Origin: Streptomyces taklimakanensis
Lineage (GTDB): Bacteria; Actinomycetota; Actinomycetes; Streptomycetales; Streptomycetaceae
Direction of reading: 5' to 3'
Assembly (NCBI RefSeq): GCF_009709575.1
Contig: NZ_WIXO01000001.1
Coordinates: forward strand, 62,001 to 126,000
Length of the DNA: 64,000 nucleotides
This document shows positions 18,155 through 26,990 of this stretch, in pieces; within the stretch, counting starts at the first letter, position 1; each line of letters starts with the position of its first letter. The notes under the pieces were generated by a model. The model was not told the DNA's origin. It made no database searches and was given only the letters and a program-made list of their open reading frames with translations. A program made the position numbers and the translations under genes.

Positions 18155-20485
18155 TTGCAAAGACGCATCTTTGCCGTATTCATTGCCGTCTTATCAGTCG
18201 CCGCCGTCGTGACCGGCAGCCTCGCGGTGACGACGAGAACGGCCCATGCCGCCCCGGCCGACTCGCACTACGTCGCCACCTGGAACCTGCAGGGTTCCAA
18301 CCACAGCAGCGAGAACAAGTGGAACACCGGCGTGGCGCAGATGATGACCGCGTACCGCCTGGTGGCCCTGCAGGAGGCCGGAACCGTTCCGGACAGCGCC
18401 AACCATGTGCGGGACCACACCATCACCTCCCCGAACGGCCGGCAGTGGACGGTGGAGGAGTACACCTGGGGAGGGACGAGCACACGCCCCGGTTCCTACG
18501 TCTACTGGCTCCAGACCGATCCCAACGGCAACCGGGTCAACCTGGCGCTGGTCTCGGCCACACGGGCCGAGCAGGTAGATGTCGTCGAGGGCCCCTACCG
18601 GCCCGCGCTGGGTATCCGGATAGGCACCGGCTACTACTTCAGCATCCACGGCAGCTCCGGCAACGGAGGTGGAGACGTCCCCACCCTGCTCGGCACCATC
18701 GACAGCGCTGTGGCCCGGCACGGCCAGAACGACGGCCGCACCTACCAGTGGTTCGCGCTGGGCGACTACAACCGCGAGCCGCAGGACGGCGGCCTGGGGT
18801 ACGTGGTGTGCCCGCCGGCCGCCCCCACCCACCCGGCGACCAACCCCACGCGGTACCTGGACTTCATGGTGCGCGACTCGGGGGTGCAGCTGACCGGCCA
18901 CGTGCTGGCCGTCCACCTCTCCGACCACCTGGCCGTCCGGTTCAGCTTCCCGCCCACGACCTCGTCCCACCAGCTCGCGGAGCGGAACCTGCGGGTGATG
19001 CCGCTGGGCGACTCCATCACCTACGGCATCGGCAGTCCGACGACGTCCGGATACCGCGCCCCGCTGTGGGAGAAGCTCCACGGCAGGGCCAAAAGCCTGG
19101 ACTTCGTCGGCTCGCAGCAGTCCGGGCAGCTGCCCGACCGTGACAACGAGGGGCACTCCGGCGCGATGATCAGCCAGATCGCCGGGGCCGCGAACTCCTC
19201 GGTGCCGTTGATGCGGCCGAACGTCGTGACACTGCACGCCGGCACCAACGACATGGACCGTGGAGACCCAGCTGCCGCGCCGGACCGACTCGACGGTCTG
19301 ATCGGCCAGATCCTCGACGACGCTCCCGACACGACCGTGCTGGTCGCCACCCTGGTGCCCTCCAGGAACGAGACGACTCAGGCCCGGATCACCGGTTTCA
19401 ACAAGGAGATCCGGGCCCTGGTCGCGGAGCGCCAGGGCGCGGGACAGCGCGTGGGCCTGGTCGATATGAGGGCCGTGACCACCGCCGACCTGGCCGACTA
19501 CCTGCACCCCAACGACACGGGATACGCGAAGATGGCCGACGCGTTCCACCGCGGTATCGCGGCAGCGGTCCACGACGGCTGGGTCAAGGAGCCTGCCGGC
19601 GGTGGGAACGGCGGCTGCAGTGACACATCGAACCGCTGGGAGGAACGGAAAAAGATCGCCCAGGGCGGTATCCACGCCCCCGCGCGCGATGAGATCCGTT
19701 TCGCCGACATCGACGGTGACGGCCGCGACGACTACCTGGTGGTGAACCACGAGACGGGAGCGGTGGACGCCTGGCTCAACCGGGGCGGCGACCGCAACGG
19801 CATCCCCGGCTGGGAAGAGCGAGGACAGATCGCCCAAGGCGGTATCCACGACCCCGAGCGCGATGAGATCCGTTTCGCCGACGTCGACGGTGACGGCCGC
19901 GACGACTACCTGGTGATGGACTACAAAACGGGAGCGGTGGACGCCTGGCTCAACCGGGGCGGCGACCGCAACGGCATCCCCGGCTGGGAGGAACGAGGAC
20001 AGATCGCCCAAGGCGGTATCCACCGCTCCGGGCACGATATCGTCCGTTTCGCCGACGTCGACGGTGACGGCCGCGACGACTACCTGGTGGTGAACCACGA
20101 GACGGGAGCGGTGGACGCCTGGCTCAACCGGGGCGGCGACCGCAACGGCATCCCCGGCTGGGAGGAACGAGGACAGATCGCCCAAGGCGGTATCCACGAC
20201 CCCGAGCGCGACGTCATCCGTTTCGCCGACATCGACTGCGACCCCCGCGACGACTACCTGGTGGTGAACCACGAGACGGGAGCGGTGGACGCCTGGCTCA
20301 ACCGGGGCGGCGACCGCAACGGCATCCCCGGCTGGGAGGAACGAGGACAGATCGCCTCGGGCATCGGCGGGAGCGGGCCCGAGTTCGCCGACCTCGACGG
20401 CGACGGCCGCGACGACTACCTGCAGGTCGACCCCATGACCGGGGCGGTGGACGCCTGGCTCAACCGGGGCGGCGACCCGGCCTGA
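18155..20485 (+). CDS. Secreted CdtB-like nuclease fused to SGNH hydrolase and five FG-GAP/VCBS-type repeats
   Basis: 776 aa from TTG 18155, which follows AGAAGGAAACCC. Residues 1-33 are a signal peptide (IFAVFIAVLSVAAVVTG...AHAAPA). Residues 36-270 match CdtB, the DNase I-fold subunit of cytolethal distending toxin: ATWNLQGSNHSSENKWN, VALQEAG (metal Glu), RVNLALVS, ALGIRIGTGYYFSIHG (catalytic His), ALGDYNREP (Asp/Asn), RYLDFMV and LSDHLAV (Asp-His). Residues 280-470 form an SGNH/GDSL hydrolase with block I LGDSITYG, block III AGTNDMD and block V DYLHPND. From 494 to the end, five units of 58 aa carry acidic DVDGDGRDDY calcium-type loops. It acts outside the cell as a nuclease or phosphodiesterase with esterase activity. 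CdtA/CdtC-like partners are absent. Confidence 0.85.
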   Translation: MQRRIFAVFIAVLSVAAVVTGSLAVTTRTAHAAPADSHYVATWNLQGSNHSSENKWNTGVAQMMTAYRLVALQEAGTVPDSANHVRDHTITSPNGRQWTVEEYTWGGTSTRPGSYVYWLQTDPNGNRVNLALVSATRAEQVDVVEGPYRPALGIRIGTGYYFSIHGSSGNGGGDVPTLLGTIDSAVARHGQNDGRTYQWFALGDYNREPQDGGLGYVVCPPAAPTHPATNPTRYLDFMVRDSGVQLTGHVLAVHLSDHLAVRFSFPPTTSSHQLAERNLRVMPLGDSITYGIGSPTTSGYRAPLWEKLHGRAKSLDFVGSQQSGQLPDRDNEGHSGAMISQIAGAANSSVPLMRPNVVTLHAGTNDMDRGDPAAAPDRLDGLIGQILDDAPDTTVLVATLVPSRNETTQARITGFNKEIRALVAERQGAGQRVGLVDMRAVTTADLADYLHPNDTGYAKMADAFHRGIAAAVHDGWVKEPAGGGNGGCSDTSNRWEERKKIAQGGIHAPARDEIRFADIDGDGRDDYLVVNHETGAVDAWLNRGGDRNGIPGWEERGQIAQGGIHDPERDEIRFADVDGDGRDDYLVMDYKTGAVDAWLNRGGDRNGIPGWEERGQIAQGGIHRSGHDIVRFADVDGDGRDDYLVVNHETGAVDAWLNRGGDRNGIPGWEERGQIAQGGIHDPERDVIRFADIDCDPRDDYLVVNHETGAVDAWLNRGGDRNGIPGWEERGQIASGIGGSGPEFADLDGDGRDDYLQVDPMTGAVDAWLNRGGDPA
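19637..20485 (+). repeat. Five tandem 174-bp coding repeats
   Basis: Units begin at 19637, 19811, 19985, 20159 and 20333, with an exact 174-bp period; the last is truncated. Long stretches are identical between units at the DNA level, including synonymous positions, so amplification or gene conversion is recent. In unit 4 the acidic loop has decayed to DIDCDPRDDY. Unit 5 lacks the Ile-His segment. Confidence 0.9.
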
Positions 20486-20510
20486 CGCCCCGGCCGGGAT
20501 GACCACGACT

Positions 20511-20550
20511 CCAGGGCCGTCCTCGGGCCACGGCCCGAGGACGGCCCTGG
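20511..20550 (+). terminator. Perfect 18-bp hairpin terminator
   Basis: 20511-20528 pairs perfectly with 20533-20550 around a 4-nt loop, 25 nt after the stop of the CdtB-like gene. Confidence 0.82.
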
Positions 20551-20755
20551 AGCTGAACGGCCGGGACCTTCCCCGGGTGAACTTGCTCCGGGGCTCCGTC
20601 GTCCTCGCGACCGGCCGAGAACGACCACGTGAGCCCGAGGGCCGCCAACGGCCGGGTCCCGCAGTTAGGACTTGTCCGGGCGATCTCTGGGCGACGGCGC
20701 CTGACGCCACGGATCTCGTTGTCGAAGGTCTCGCCGAGTGAGGTAGAAGGGCGGC

Positions 20756-21229
20756 ATGGATGCTGCCGTACTTGAACAGATGCTGGACGAGACCTTCGAT
20801 CACGCTGTCGTGCACCACGGATACACCACCTACATGCGCGACTACGAGGTCATCGTCCACGCGACGGCTGATTCCCGTACCGGCGTCACGCCGTCCCACC
20901 TGCGGTATCTGTTCAGGTACTGCGTTGAGGCGCGGTGCGAGACGTCAGTGCCGGCGGAGACCTGGCGGGTCTCTTTGGACGACCGGCTCATCGACCACGA
21001 AACCGTTGCCGACCTTGACGGATACGTCTGGGGCGTGAAGTGGCACTGCCTTTATCCGGGCGCCAAGCTCCTCCCCGAGTCGGAGGCGACCCGACGCTGG
21101 TCGAAGGCTCTCGGGATCGACTTCCACGAGGTGCGCATTGAGACCAACGCGCACAACCTGACCTTGCTCTTCTCCGACCTGCAGGTGAGCGAGGTCCCGG
21201 TTGGATATGCGCCGTTCGTCACTGAGTAG
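20756..21229 (+). CDS. YxiG-like small protein, function unknown
   Basis: 157 aa: MDAAVLEQMLDETFDHAVV, YTTYMRDYEVIVHATAD, YLFRYCVEARCETSV, LDGYVWGVKWHCLYPGA and NAHNLTLLFSDLQV resemble the actinobacterial YxiG-like family, which I recall with moderate certainty. Mixed alpha/beta, no signal peptide or membrane segment. Shine-Dalgarno GAAGGGCGG ends 3 nt before the ATG. In the Bacillus namesake the gene sits among toxin/immunity genes, so an immunity-like role is possible but unproven. It is enclosed by IS inverted repeats. Confidence 0.6.
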   Translation: MDAAVLEQMLDETFDHAVVHHGYTTYMRDYEVIVHATADSRTGVTPSHLRYLFRYCVEARCETSVPAETWRVSLDDRLIDHETVADLDGYVWGVKWHCLYPGAKLLPESEATRRWSKALGIDFHEVRIETNAHNLTLLFSDLQVSEVPVGYAPFVTE

Positions 21230-21285
21230 GGATCAGGGATCGTGTGATCTTGTGACTGGTGTGTGTTTGCGTCGTTGTTCCTGTC

Positions 21286-22214
21286 ATGGGGCGGGGTGAT
21301 CTGAGTGATGCGGAGTGGGAACGGCTGCGGCCGTTCCTGCCTGCCAGTAACAGGCGTTGTGGCAGACGGCGGGACCATCGGCAGGTGATCGACGGGATTC
21401 TGCACCGGGTGCGGACCGGCGTGCAGTGGCGTGATCTGCCTGAACGGTTCGGGCCCTGGAAGACCGTCTGTGAACGCCACCGGCTGTGGTCGGCTGACGG
21501 AACCTGGGAGCGTCTGCTCCAGCAGATCCAGGCCGCGGCCGACGCCGCAGACGAGATCGACTGGAATGTCGCGGTCGATTCCACCATCGTTCGCGCCCAC
21601 CAGCACGCGGCCGGCGCCCATACTGAACCACCACCAGCCCTCGCCCCCAAAGGGGCCGAACCAAACGAACACCAGGGCGAAACGCCGTGGCAGAGCCTCG
21701 GCGCCCGCCTGGTGGAGGTGGTGCACGAGGTGAGGGCCTGGGTCGCTCGCGCGGCGGGTTCACCACCAAGCTCCACCTGAGCGCGGACGGCCGATGCCGT
21801 CCGCTGTCCCTGATCGTCACGCCCGGTCAGCGGGCTGACCGCACCCAGTTCAAACCGGTGCCGGAGAAGATCCGAGTCCCGAAAGCCGGGCCAGGCAGGC
21901 CCCGCAAAAGGCCCGACAGCGTCGCCGACAAGACCTATAGCAATCGGCCCTGTCGTGAGTACCTGCGGCGTCGGGGCGTCCGGCACACCATCCCGGAGAA
22001 GACCGACAGCCAGGCCGCCCGCCTGCGCAAAGGCTCACGCGGCGGACGGCCACCCGGCTTCGACGAAGAGCGGTACAAGAAGCGCAACACCGTGGAACGG
22101 ACCATCAACCGACTGAAGCAGCACCGGGCCGTGGCGACTCGCTACGACAAGCGCGGCTACGTCTTCCTCGGAACCGCGGCCGCAGCAGCTCTCACCATCT
22201 GGCTCCGGACATGA
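21286..22214 (+). CDS. IS5-family transposase in two frames (-1 frameshift)
   Basis: OrfA (21286-21780, MGRGDLSDAEWERLRPFLPA) has the N-terminal domain and the first Asp (VAVDSTIVRAHQHAAG). OrfB, in the -1 frame and ending at 22214, has GLGRSRGGFTTKLHLSADG, VADKTYSNRPCREYLR and TVERTINRLKQHRAVATRYD with the Glu. The switch likely occurs at GCCCCCAAAGGGG (about 21640-21652). VADKTYS lacks the usual Gly before the Asp (AGDKAYS), so activity is uncertain. It is a cousin of, but clearly distinct from, the element at 7349-8297. Confidence 0.78.
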
Positions 22215-22235
22215 TCGACCGGACAAGTCCTGGCT

Positions 22236-22821
22236 GCATATCCTCACCGAGCTCAAGAACCGCGGCGTGGGCGACGTGCTGACGCTGCTCTGTGACGGAC
22301 TCAAGGGCCTGCCCGAGGCAGTGGATGCGGTCTGGCCGAAGACGATCGTGCAGACCTGCGTGGTCCATCTGCCGCGGAACTCCTTCCGCTACGCCGCCCG
22401 CCAGGACTGGGACAAGATCGCCAAGGTTTTGAAGCCGGTCCACACGGCTCCCACCGAGGAGGCCGCCCTGGAGCGGTTCGCGGAGTTCGCCGAGGCATGG
22501 GGCCGGAAGTATCCGGCGATCGTGCGGCTGTGGGAGAACGCCTGGGAAGAGTTCACTCCGTTCCTGCGGTTCGATGCCGAGATCCGCCGCATCGTCTGCA
22601 CCACCCATGCGATCGAGTCGGTCAACACGCGGAACCGGCGGGCGGTCAGGGCCCACGGACACTTTCCCAACGAGACCGCCGCACTCAAGTGCGTCTACAT
22701 GGCGATCATGTCGCTGGACCCCACGGGCAAGGGCCAGGCCCGCTGGACCATGCGCTGGAAGACCGCGCTGAACGCCTTCGACATCACCTTCGACGGCCGC
22801 CTGTCGGCGGCCCGTCAGTAA
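22236..22821 (+). pseudogene. IS256-family transposase, C-terminal half
   Basis: The frame starts inside the DDE core right at the IS5 right end: LHILTELKNRGVGDVLTLLC with DGLKGLPEAV (second Asp), TCVVHLPRNSFRYA and TTHAIESVNTRNRR (catalytic Glu), running to the natural C-terminus SAARQ. The first half, including the first Asp, is missing. An unrelated N-terminal IS256 scrap lies at 58505-58740. Confidence 0.8.
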
Positions 22822-23043
22822 CCTCAACCACCCCAGTCACACCGAACGTTTGACAGACCCGGTCATGGCGAGGCCGCAGCGCCTGATGAGCGCCGCCGGC
22901 CACTTGCACGGTGGCGGGTCCGCGGCCTGCACATTGGCGGTCCGACCTACCTCCTCCGGCAGCGTCCGCCGGCGCCCGGGCGCTCTCACGCCGTGCGCTG
23001 CTCCTCGTCCTCAGGCGAAAGCCGGGCCCGTTACCCTCACGGG

Positions 23044-23631
23044 GTGACGCAACAACCCATGCCCGACGCACGACGCCCCGCCAGTGGCGGCCCCAAGGCT
23101 GCTGCCCGCAACCGGGCAGCCCTCATCGCCGCCGCCCGGGAGATCTACGCGGAGCACGGGCTGAAGGCCCCGCTGTCCGCCATCGCACGTCGGGCCGGGG
23201 TCGGTCAGGGCGTGCTGTACCGGCATTTCCCCGACCGGGCCGCTCTGGCGGCCGCGGTTCTGGAGGAGAACGTCCGGCAGATCGAGAAGGCGGCGCAGGA
23301 CACGGATCTGGCCGGACTCCTCGGTGTTGTCACCTGGCACCTGACGGAGTCGGCGGCCTTCATCAGCGTCCTGCACGCCGATGGGACGGACGGAGGCTCC
23401 GCTGTCCCCGAGTACGCTGTGGCGCTGTCCCGGCGAGTCGAGCGGGCCCTGCGCACGCTACTGCCTCAGGACCATCCGCTCGCTTCGGAGCCCGACGACC
23501 TGATGATTGCCGTCGGCATGGTCTCCGGTGCCGTCACCGGGCCCACCCGCGAGCACCGGGAACGCCGGGCGCGGGCGGCCTGGCGATTGCTCGGTGTCGA
23601 GGTGGGACCGATACGGCCCTCCGAGATATGA
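23044..23631 (+). CDS. TetR-family transcriptional regulator
   Basis: 195 aa. TetR_N helix-turn-helix at about 20-66: RAALIAAAREIYAEHGLKAP, SAIARRAGVGQGVLYRHF. The C-terminal ligand domain is in the SCO1150/SbtR-like style (TWHLTESAAFISVLHAD, MIAVGMVSGAVTG). GTG 23044 is chosen; ATG 23059 is an alternative. It converges with the lactonase gene (16-nt gap) and is the best candidate to bind the 24-bp palindrome in the lactonase/BVMO promoter at 24717-24740, presumably released by a ketone or lactone ligand. Confidence 0.85.
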   Translation: MTQQPMPDARRPASGGPKAAARNRAALIAAAREIYAEHGLKAPLSAIARRAGVGQGVLYRHFPDRAALAAAVLEENVRQIEKAAQDTDLAGLLGVVTWHLTESAAFISVLHADGTDGGSAVPEYAVALSRRVERALRTLLPQDHPLASEPDDLMIAVGMVSGAVTGPTREHRERRARAAWRLLGVEVGPIRPSEI

Positions 23632-23647
23632 GAGTGGACGGCGGGCG

Positions 23648-24670
23648 TCAGCCGCCGTTGGACTGCCGCACCCCCTCGGCCGGCGCGTCGAAGGCGTACA
23701 GGTAGCCCCCGTCCGGTCCGCTGACGGTCATGTAGGCCCGGGTCCCGCCAGGAGTGATGGCCACGTTGGTCGCCGACTCCAGCCCTTCGGCGGCGCGGGC
23801 CGGAACCTCGACGGTCGCCAGTCGTTCGCCGTTCTTGCTGTAGATCGCCATCGCGGGCCGGCCGTGCAGCCCCTGGTACAGGTTGCCGTCCGCATCCACG
23901 GCGATCGAGTCGGTCTGCGCGACACCGCCGTCGATCCGCAGGGCGGTGTGCCGTGAGGCCACCGAGCCCTCTGCGTCCAGGAGGAGGTAGGAGACGCGGT
24001 TCTGCGTCAGCTCGCTGAACCACAGCCCACGGTAGTCCGCGTCGAAGGAGATCCCGTTCGGAGCGGCGAGGCCGTCGACCAGCACGGTGGCGTCCTTCCC
24101 GTCGCGGTCGATCCGCACCACGCGCCCTCTCGCCTCCCCTTCGGACATGCCGCGTGAGTCGCTGACGTACAGGTTCCCCTCCTGGTCGAAGGCGAGGTCG
24201 TCGGGGTTCATCCGCGCGCCGTCGACCTCGCCGGAGAAGAACGTCCGCGGATCGCTGCCGTCGGGGGCCAGGCTCACGATGTCGCCGTGCGCGAAGTCGG
24301 TCAGGTAGATCCGTCCGTCGTACGGGCTGAACTGGGCCGAGGTGTAGGCGCCGCGATCGTCGGTGTGCACCGGTTCCGAGGTCTTCTTCCGGACGTCGAC
24401 GCGCAGCACCTTCGGCGCGCCGGCCGGCGCGGTGACGTCGACGACGAGCAGCCTGCCGTCCTCGTCGAAGACCGGACCCTCCAGCAAGGTCATCCCGGTC
24501 TCCTGGTGCGCCTGCGTCAGCCGCATGACCTGCTGCGCGCGGATGGTCCGGTCCGCCCGGGGGCCACCCGGGTCCGACGTGGACCCGCTCGTCTGCGTAC
24601 CGCAGCCCGCGAGGGCCAGCACACCGATCGTGGTGAGCCCGGCGAGAGGCCGGATCGGGAGTCGTCGCAT
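23648..24670 (-). CDS. SMP-30/gluconolactonase-like lactonase lipoprotein
   Basis: 340 aa from ATG 24670, with AGGAAG 10 nt upstream. The signal peptide ends in a lipobox (LALAGCG, Cys about 23), so the mature protein is lipid-anchored outside the membrane. The remainder is a six-bladed SMP-30/Drp35-type propeller: LLEGPVFDEDGRLLVVDV carries the metal Glu, GRIYLTDFAHG, MNPDDLAFDQEGNLYVSD the Asn/Asp ligands, GLAAPNGISFD and IAVDADGNLYQGLHGR further ones. It is predicted to hydrolyse lactones, fitting the divergent Baeyer-Villiger monooxygenase that could make them. Confidence 0.82.
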   Translation of the reverse strand: MRRLPIRPLAGLTTIGVLALAGCGTQTSGSTSDPGGPRADRTIRAQQVMRLTQAHQETGMTLLEGPVFDEDGRLLVVDVTAPAGAPKVLRVDVRKKTSEPVHTDDRGAYTSAQFSPYDGRIYLTDFAHGDIVSLAPDGSDPRTFFSGEVDGARMNPDDLAFDQEGNLYVSDSRGMSEGEARGRVVRIDRDGKDATVLVDGLAAPNGISFDADYRGLWFSELTQNRVSYLLLDAEGSVASRHTALRIDGGVAQTDSIAVDADGNLYQGLHGRPAMAIYSKNGERLATVEVPARAAEGLESATNVAITPGGTRAYMTVSGPDGGYLYAFDAPAEGVRQSNGG

Positions 24671-24716
24671 GCGAATCACTCTTCCTGTCCGAAAGTATGC
24701 GGAAGCAATCACAAGC

Positions 24717-24740
24717 CAACCGGACAACAGTGTCCGGTTG
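24717..24740. promoter_or_regulatory. Perfect 24-bp palindromic operator between lactonase and BVMO genes
   Basis: CAACCGGACA-ACAG-TGTCCGGTTG: both 10-bp arms are perfect. It lies 47 bp before the lactonase ATG and about 100 bp before the BVMO start, a typical TetR operator size and position. Confidence 0.75.
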
Positions 24741-24842
24741 TTGTTACGGTAGTGCATGGCTGCTCAAGTCCTCTGACTCCGCGCCAAGTTCATGGACGAG
24801 GCGTGCCCCGGCAGCAAATCGGAAGGAACGAGGTCCCTCCAC

Positions 24843-26648
24843 ATGGAACGTTCACAGGTGCTCTCCGACGACGCGCTCGCCGAACTGCGGGAGCGTTACC
24901 GGATCGAACGGGAGCGACGTGTGCGCCCCGACGGCGTACGGCAGTACCTCGGCACCGACGCCGAGTTCGGCTACTACGCCGCCGACCCGTACGCGGGAGA
25001 GACCACCGAGCGCGAACCGGCGCGGGACCGGGTGGACGTCGCGGTCGTCGGCGGCGGATTCGGCGGCATCCTCGCAGGGGCTCGCCTGCGCCGGCGGGGC
25101 ATCGAACACATCCGGGTCATCGAGAAGGGAGGCGACTTCGGGGGCACCTGGTACTGGAACCGCTATCCGGGCATCCACTGCGACATCGACGCGCACGTGT
25201 ACCTGCCGATGCTCGACGAGACCGGCTATGTACCGGAGTGGAAGTACGCGCCCGGTGAGGAAATCCGCCGCCACGCGGTGCGGATCGCCGAGAAGTTCGA
25301 CCTCTACGCGGACGCCCTGTTCTCCACCGCCGTGACCTCCCTGACCTGGGACGACACAAGCGGGGCGTGGATCGTGACGACCGACCGGGGCGACGAGTTC
25401 CGGGCCACGTACGTCATCACCGCCACCGGCACCCTGACCGAACCGAAACTGCCCGGCATCCCCGGCATCGAGACGTTCAAGGGCCACACCTTCCACACGT
25501 CACGCTGGGACTACGGCTACACCGGCGGCACCCCAGACGGTGGCCTGACCGGCCTCGCGGACAAGCGCGTCGGCGTCGTGGGAACCGGCGCCACCGGCGT
25601 CCAAGTCGTCCCGAAGCTCGCCGAGGACGCCGGACACCTCTACGTCTTCCAGCGCACCCCCTCGTCCGTGGACGTGCGCGCCAACCGCCGTACCACCGCC
25701 CGCGACGTCGGCGCCGACCATCACGGCTGGGCCCGCGAGCGCCGCGACAACTTCCTGCGCATCGTCTCCGGCGAGAGCGTCGAGGAAGACCTCGTGGCGG
25801 ACCGGTGGACCTCGTCGGCCGGGCTGCTGGAGAAGCTCCTGCCGAGTTTCCGGCGGCAGGGCGACCGCGCGGCCTTCGAGGCGGCCTACGAGGTCGCGGA
25901 CGCCGTCAAGATGAACGAGATCCGCGCCCGCGTCGACGCGCTCGTCACCGACCCGGACACCGCGGAAAAACTCAAGCCCTGGTACCGCTACGCGTGCAAG
26001 CGTCCCACCTTCTCCGACCTGTACCTCCAGGCGTTCAACCGGGACAACGTCACCCTCGTCGACACCGCCGACACCCACGGCATCGAGCGCATGACCGAGC
26101 ACGGCGTCGTGGTCGGCGACACCGAGTACCGGCTCGACTGCCTGATCTTCGCCACCGGGTTCTCCATCGGGGTGTCCGGCATCCACTCGGGCCGACTGCC
26201 CGTACACGGCCGGGGCGGCACCCGGCTGCAGGACACGTGGGCCGCGCAAGGGCCGCGCACCCTGCACGGCTTCACCAGCAACGGCTTCCCCAACCTCATC
26301 CAGCTGGGCGGGGTGCAGAGCGCCTCCAGCGTCAACTTCACCCACGTCCTGGACGAACACGCCGTCCACGCCGCGGAGCTCGTCGCGGCCGCCGAGGCGA
26401 AGGGCGCCCTGATCGAACCGTCCCGCGAGGCCGAGGACGCCTGGCTCGCCGTCCTGGCCGAGGACGCTCCCGACCACGCGTGGTTCCACGCCGAGTGCAC
26501 CCCCGGCTACTACAACGGCGAAGGACGCGGCCGACCGAATAGCCCCATCGCCTACCCCCACGGCGCGTTCGCCTTCCACCGGCTCCTCGCGCGGTGGCGC
26601 GAGGAGTCCCTGGAGGAGATCCTCCGGCCGGTGCGTCCGGTCCAGTAG
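24843..26648 (+). CDS. Baeyer-Villiger monooxygenase (flavoprotein)
   Basis: 601 aa. First Rossmann motif VVGGGFGGILAG (about 68) binds FAD, GGDFGGTWYWNRYPG is the BVMO N-terminal signature, FKGHTFHTSRWD (about 210-221) is the diagnostic FxGxxxHxxxW(P/D) fingerprint, VGVVGTGATGVQ (about 243) binds NADPH, and CLIFATGF lies near 440. Length and the long N-terminal extension before the first GxGxxG resemble cyclopentadecanone- and steroid-type BVMOs. Start ATG 24843 follows GAGG. It inserts oxygen beside a ketone to give an ester or lactone, using NADPH and O2. It is divergent from a lactonase under a shared palindrome. Confidence 0.92.
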   Translation: MERSQVLSDDALAELRERYRIERERRVRPDGVRQYLGTDAEFGYYAADPYAGETTEREPARDRVDVAVVGGGFGGILAGARLRRRGIEHIRVIEKGGDFGGTWYWNRYPGIHCDIDAHVYLPMLDETGYVPEWKYAPGEEIRRHAVRIAEKFDLYADALFSTAVTSLTWDDTSGAWIVTTDRGDEFRATYVITATGTLTEPKLPGIPGIETFKGHTFHTSRWDYGYTGGTPDGGLTGLADKRVGVVGTGATGVQVVPKLAEDAGHLYVFQRTPSSVDVRANRRTTARDVGADHHGWARERRDNFLRIVSGESVEEDLVADRWTSSAGLLEKLLPSFRRQGDRAAFEAAYEVADAVKMNEIRARVDALVTDPDTAEKLKPWYRYACKRPTFSDLYLQAFNRDNVTLVDTADTHGIERMTEHGVVVGDTEYRLDCLIFATGFSIGVSGIHSGRLPVHGRGGTRLQDTWAAQGPRTLHGFTSNGFPNLIQLGGVQSASSVNFTHVLDEHAVHAAELVAAAEAKGALIEPSREAEDAWLAVLAEDAPDHAWFHAECTPGYYNGEGRGRPNSPIAYPHGAFAFHRLLARWREESLEEILRPVRPVQ

Positions 26649-26649
26649 C

Positions 26650-26990
26650 GCTTCGTTGGGTTCCGGGTCCGGCTCTGCCGGTGGCGGACGGGCGGCCGCA
26701 GATGGTGCAGGTGCCGATTCGGCATTTCGGCAGGTCCTGCAGGACGTCGAGGACCTGGTGGAGGGTCACGGCCCCGGCATCCGGGCTTTCGGGTCGAACC
26801 GCATGAGGGCGGGGAAGGCTCGAGCAGCGGTGCCGTGGTGGTACCGCTGCGCCAGGGTGCGGCCCTGGAAGTGGTCCAGGCCCAGGCCGTGCGGGAGTTC
26901 GCGGTAGCCGTGATCGATCCGCCGGCGCGCCTTCGCCATCGCACCGGGTCGGCGACCGGGGCGGTGGCGGGCAGGTTGGTCATCCGGTGG
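26650..26990 (-). pseudogene. IS701-family transposase C-terminal relic
   Basis: On the minus strand, KARRRIDHGYRELPHGLGL and HFQGRTLAQRYHHGTAARAF keep the Glu region and tail of an IS701 transposase. After a frameshift, MTLHQVLDVLQDLPKCRIG completes the end near 26650-26770. Upstream sequence is lost. Confidence 0.65.

Larger units (their letters stand above)
20667..22232 (+). mobile_element. IS5-family element that appears to carry a YxiG-like passenger gene
   Basis: The left end AGGACTTGTCCGGGCGATCT (20667-20686) matches the reverse complement of the right end (22213-22232) at 18 of 20 positions. Between them lie a YxiG-like gene (20756-21229) and a two-frame transposase (21286-22214). 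No second left end is visible between 21230 and 21286. The right end abuts an IS256 relic, while the left flank is unrelated, and no target duplication is seen. A rearrangement after insertion is therefore possible. Confidence 0.6.

Noticed and set aside
19637..20485. Regular repeats considered as CRISPR
   Set aside because: The 174-bp period is entirely coding, with no unique spacers.
18194..20899. Antisense open frame of about 900 codons opposite the CdtB-like gene
   Set aside because: Low-complexity Val/Gly/His pattern mirroring the sense repeats; no motif.
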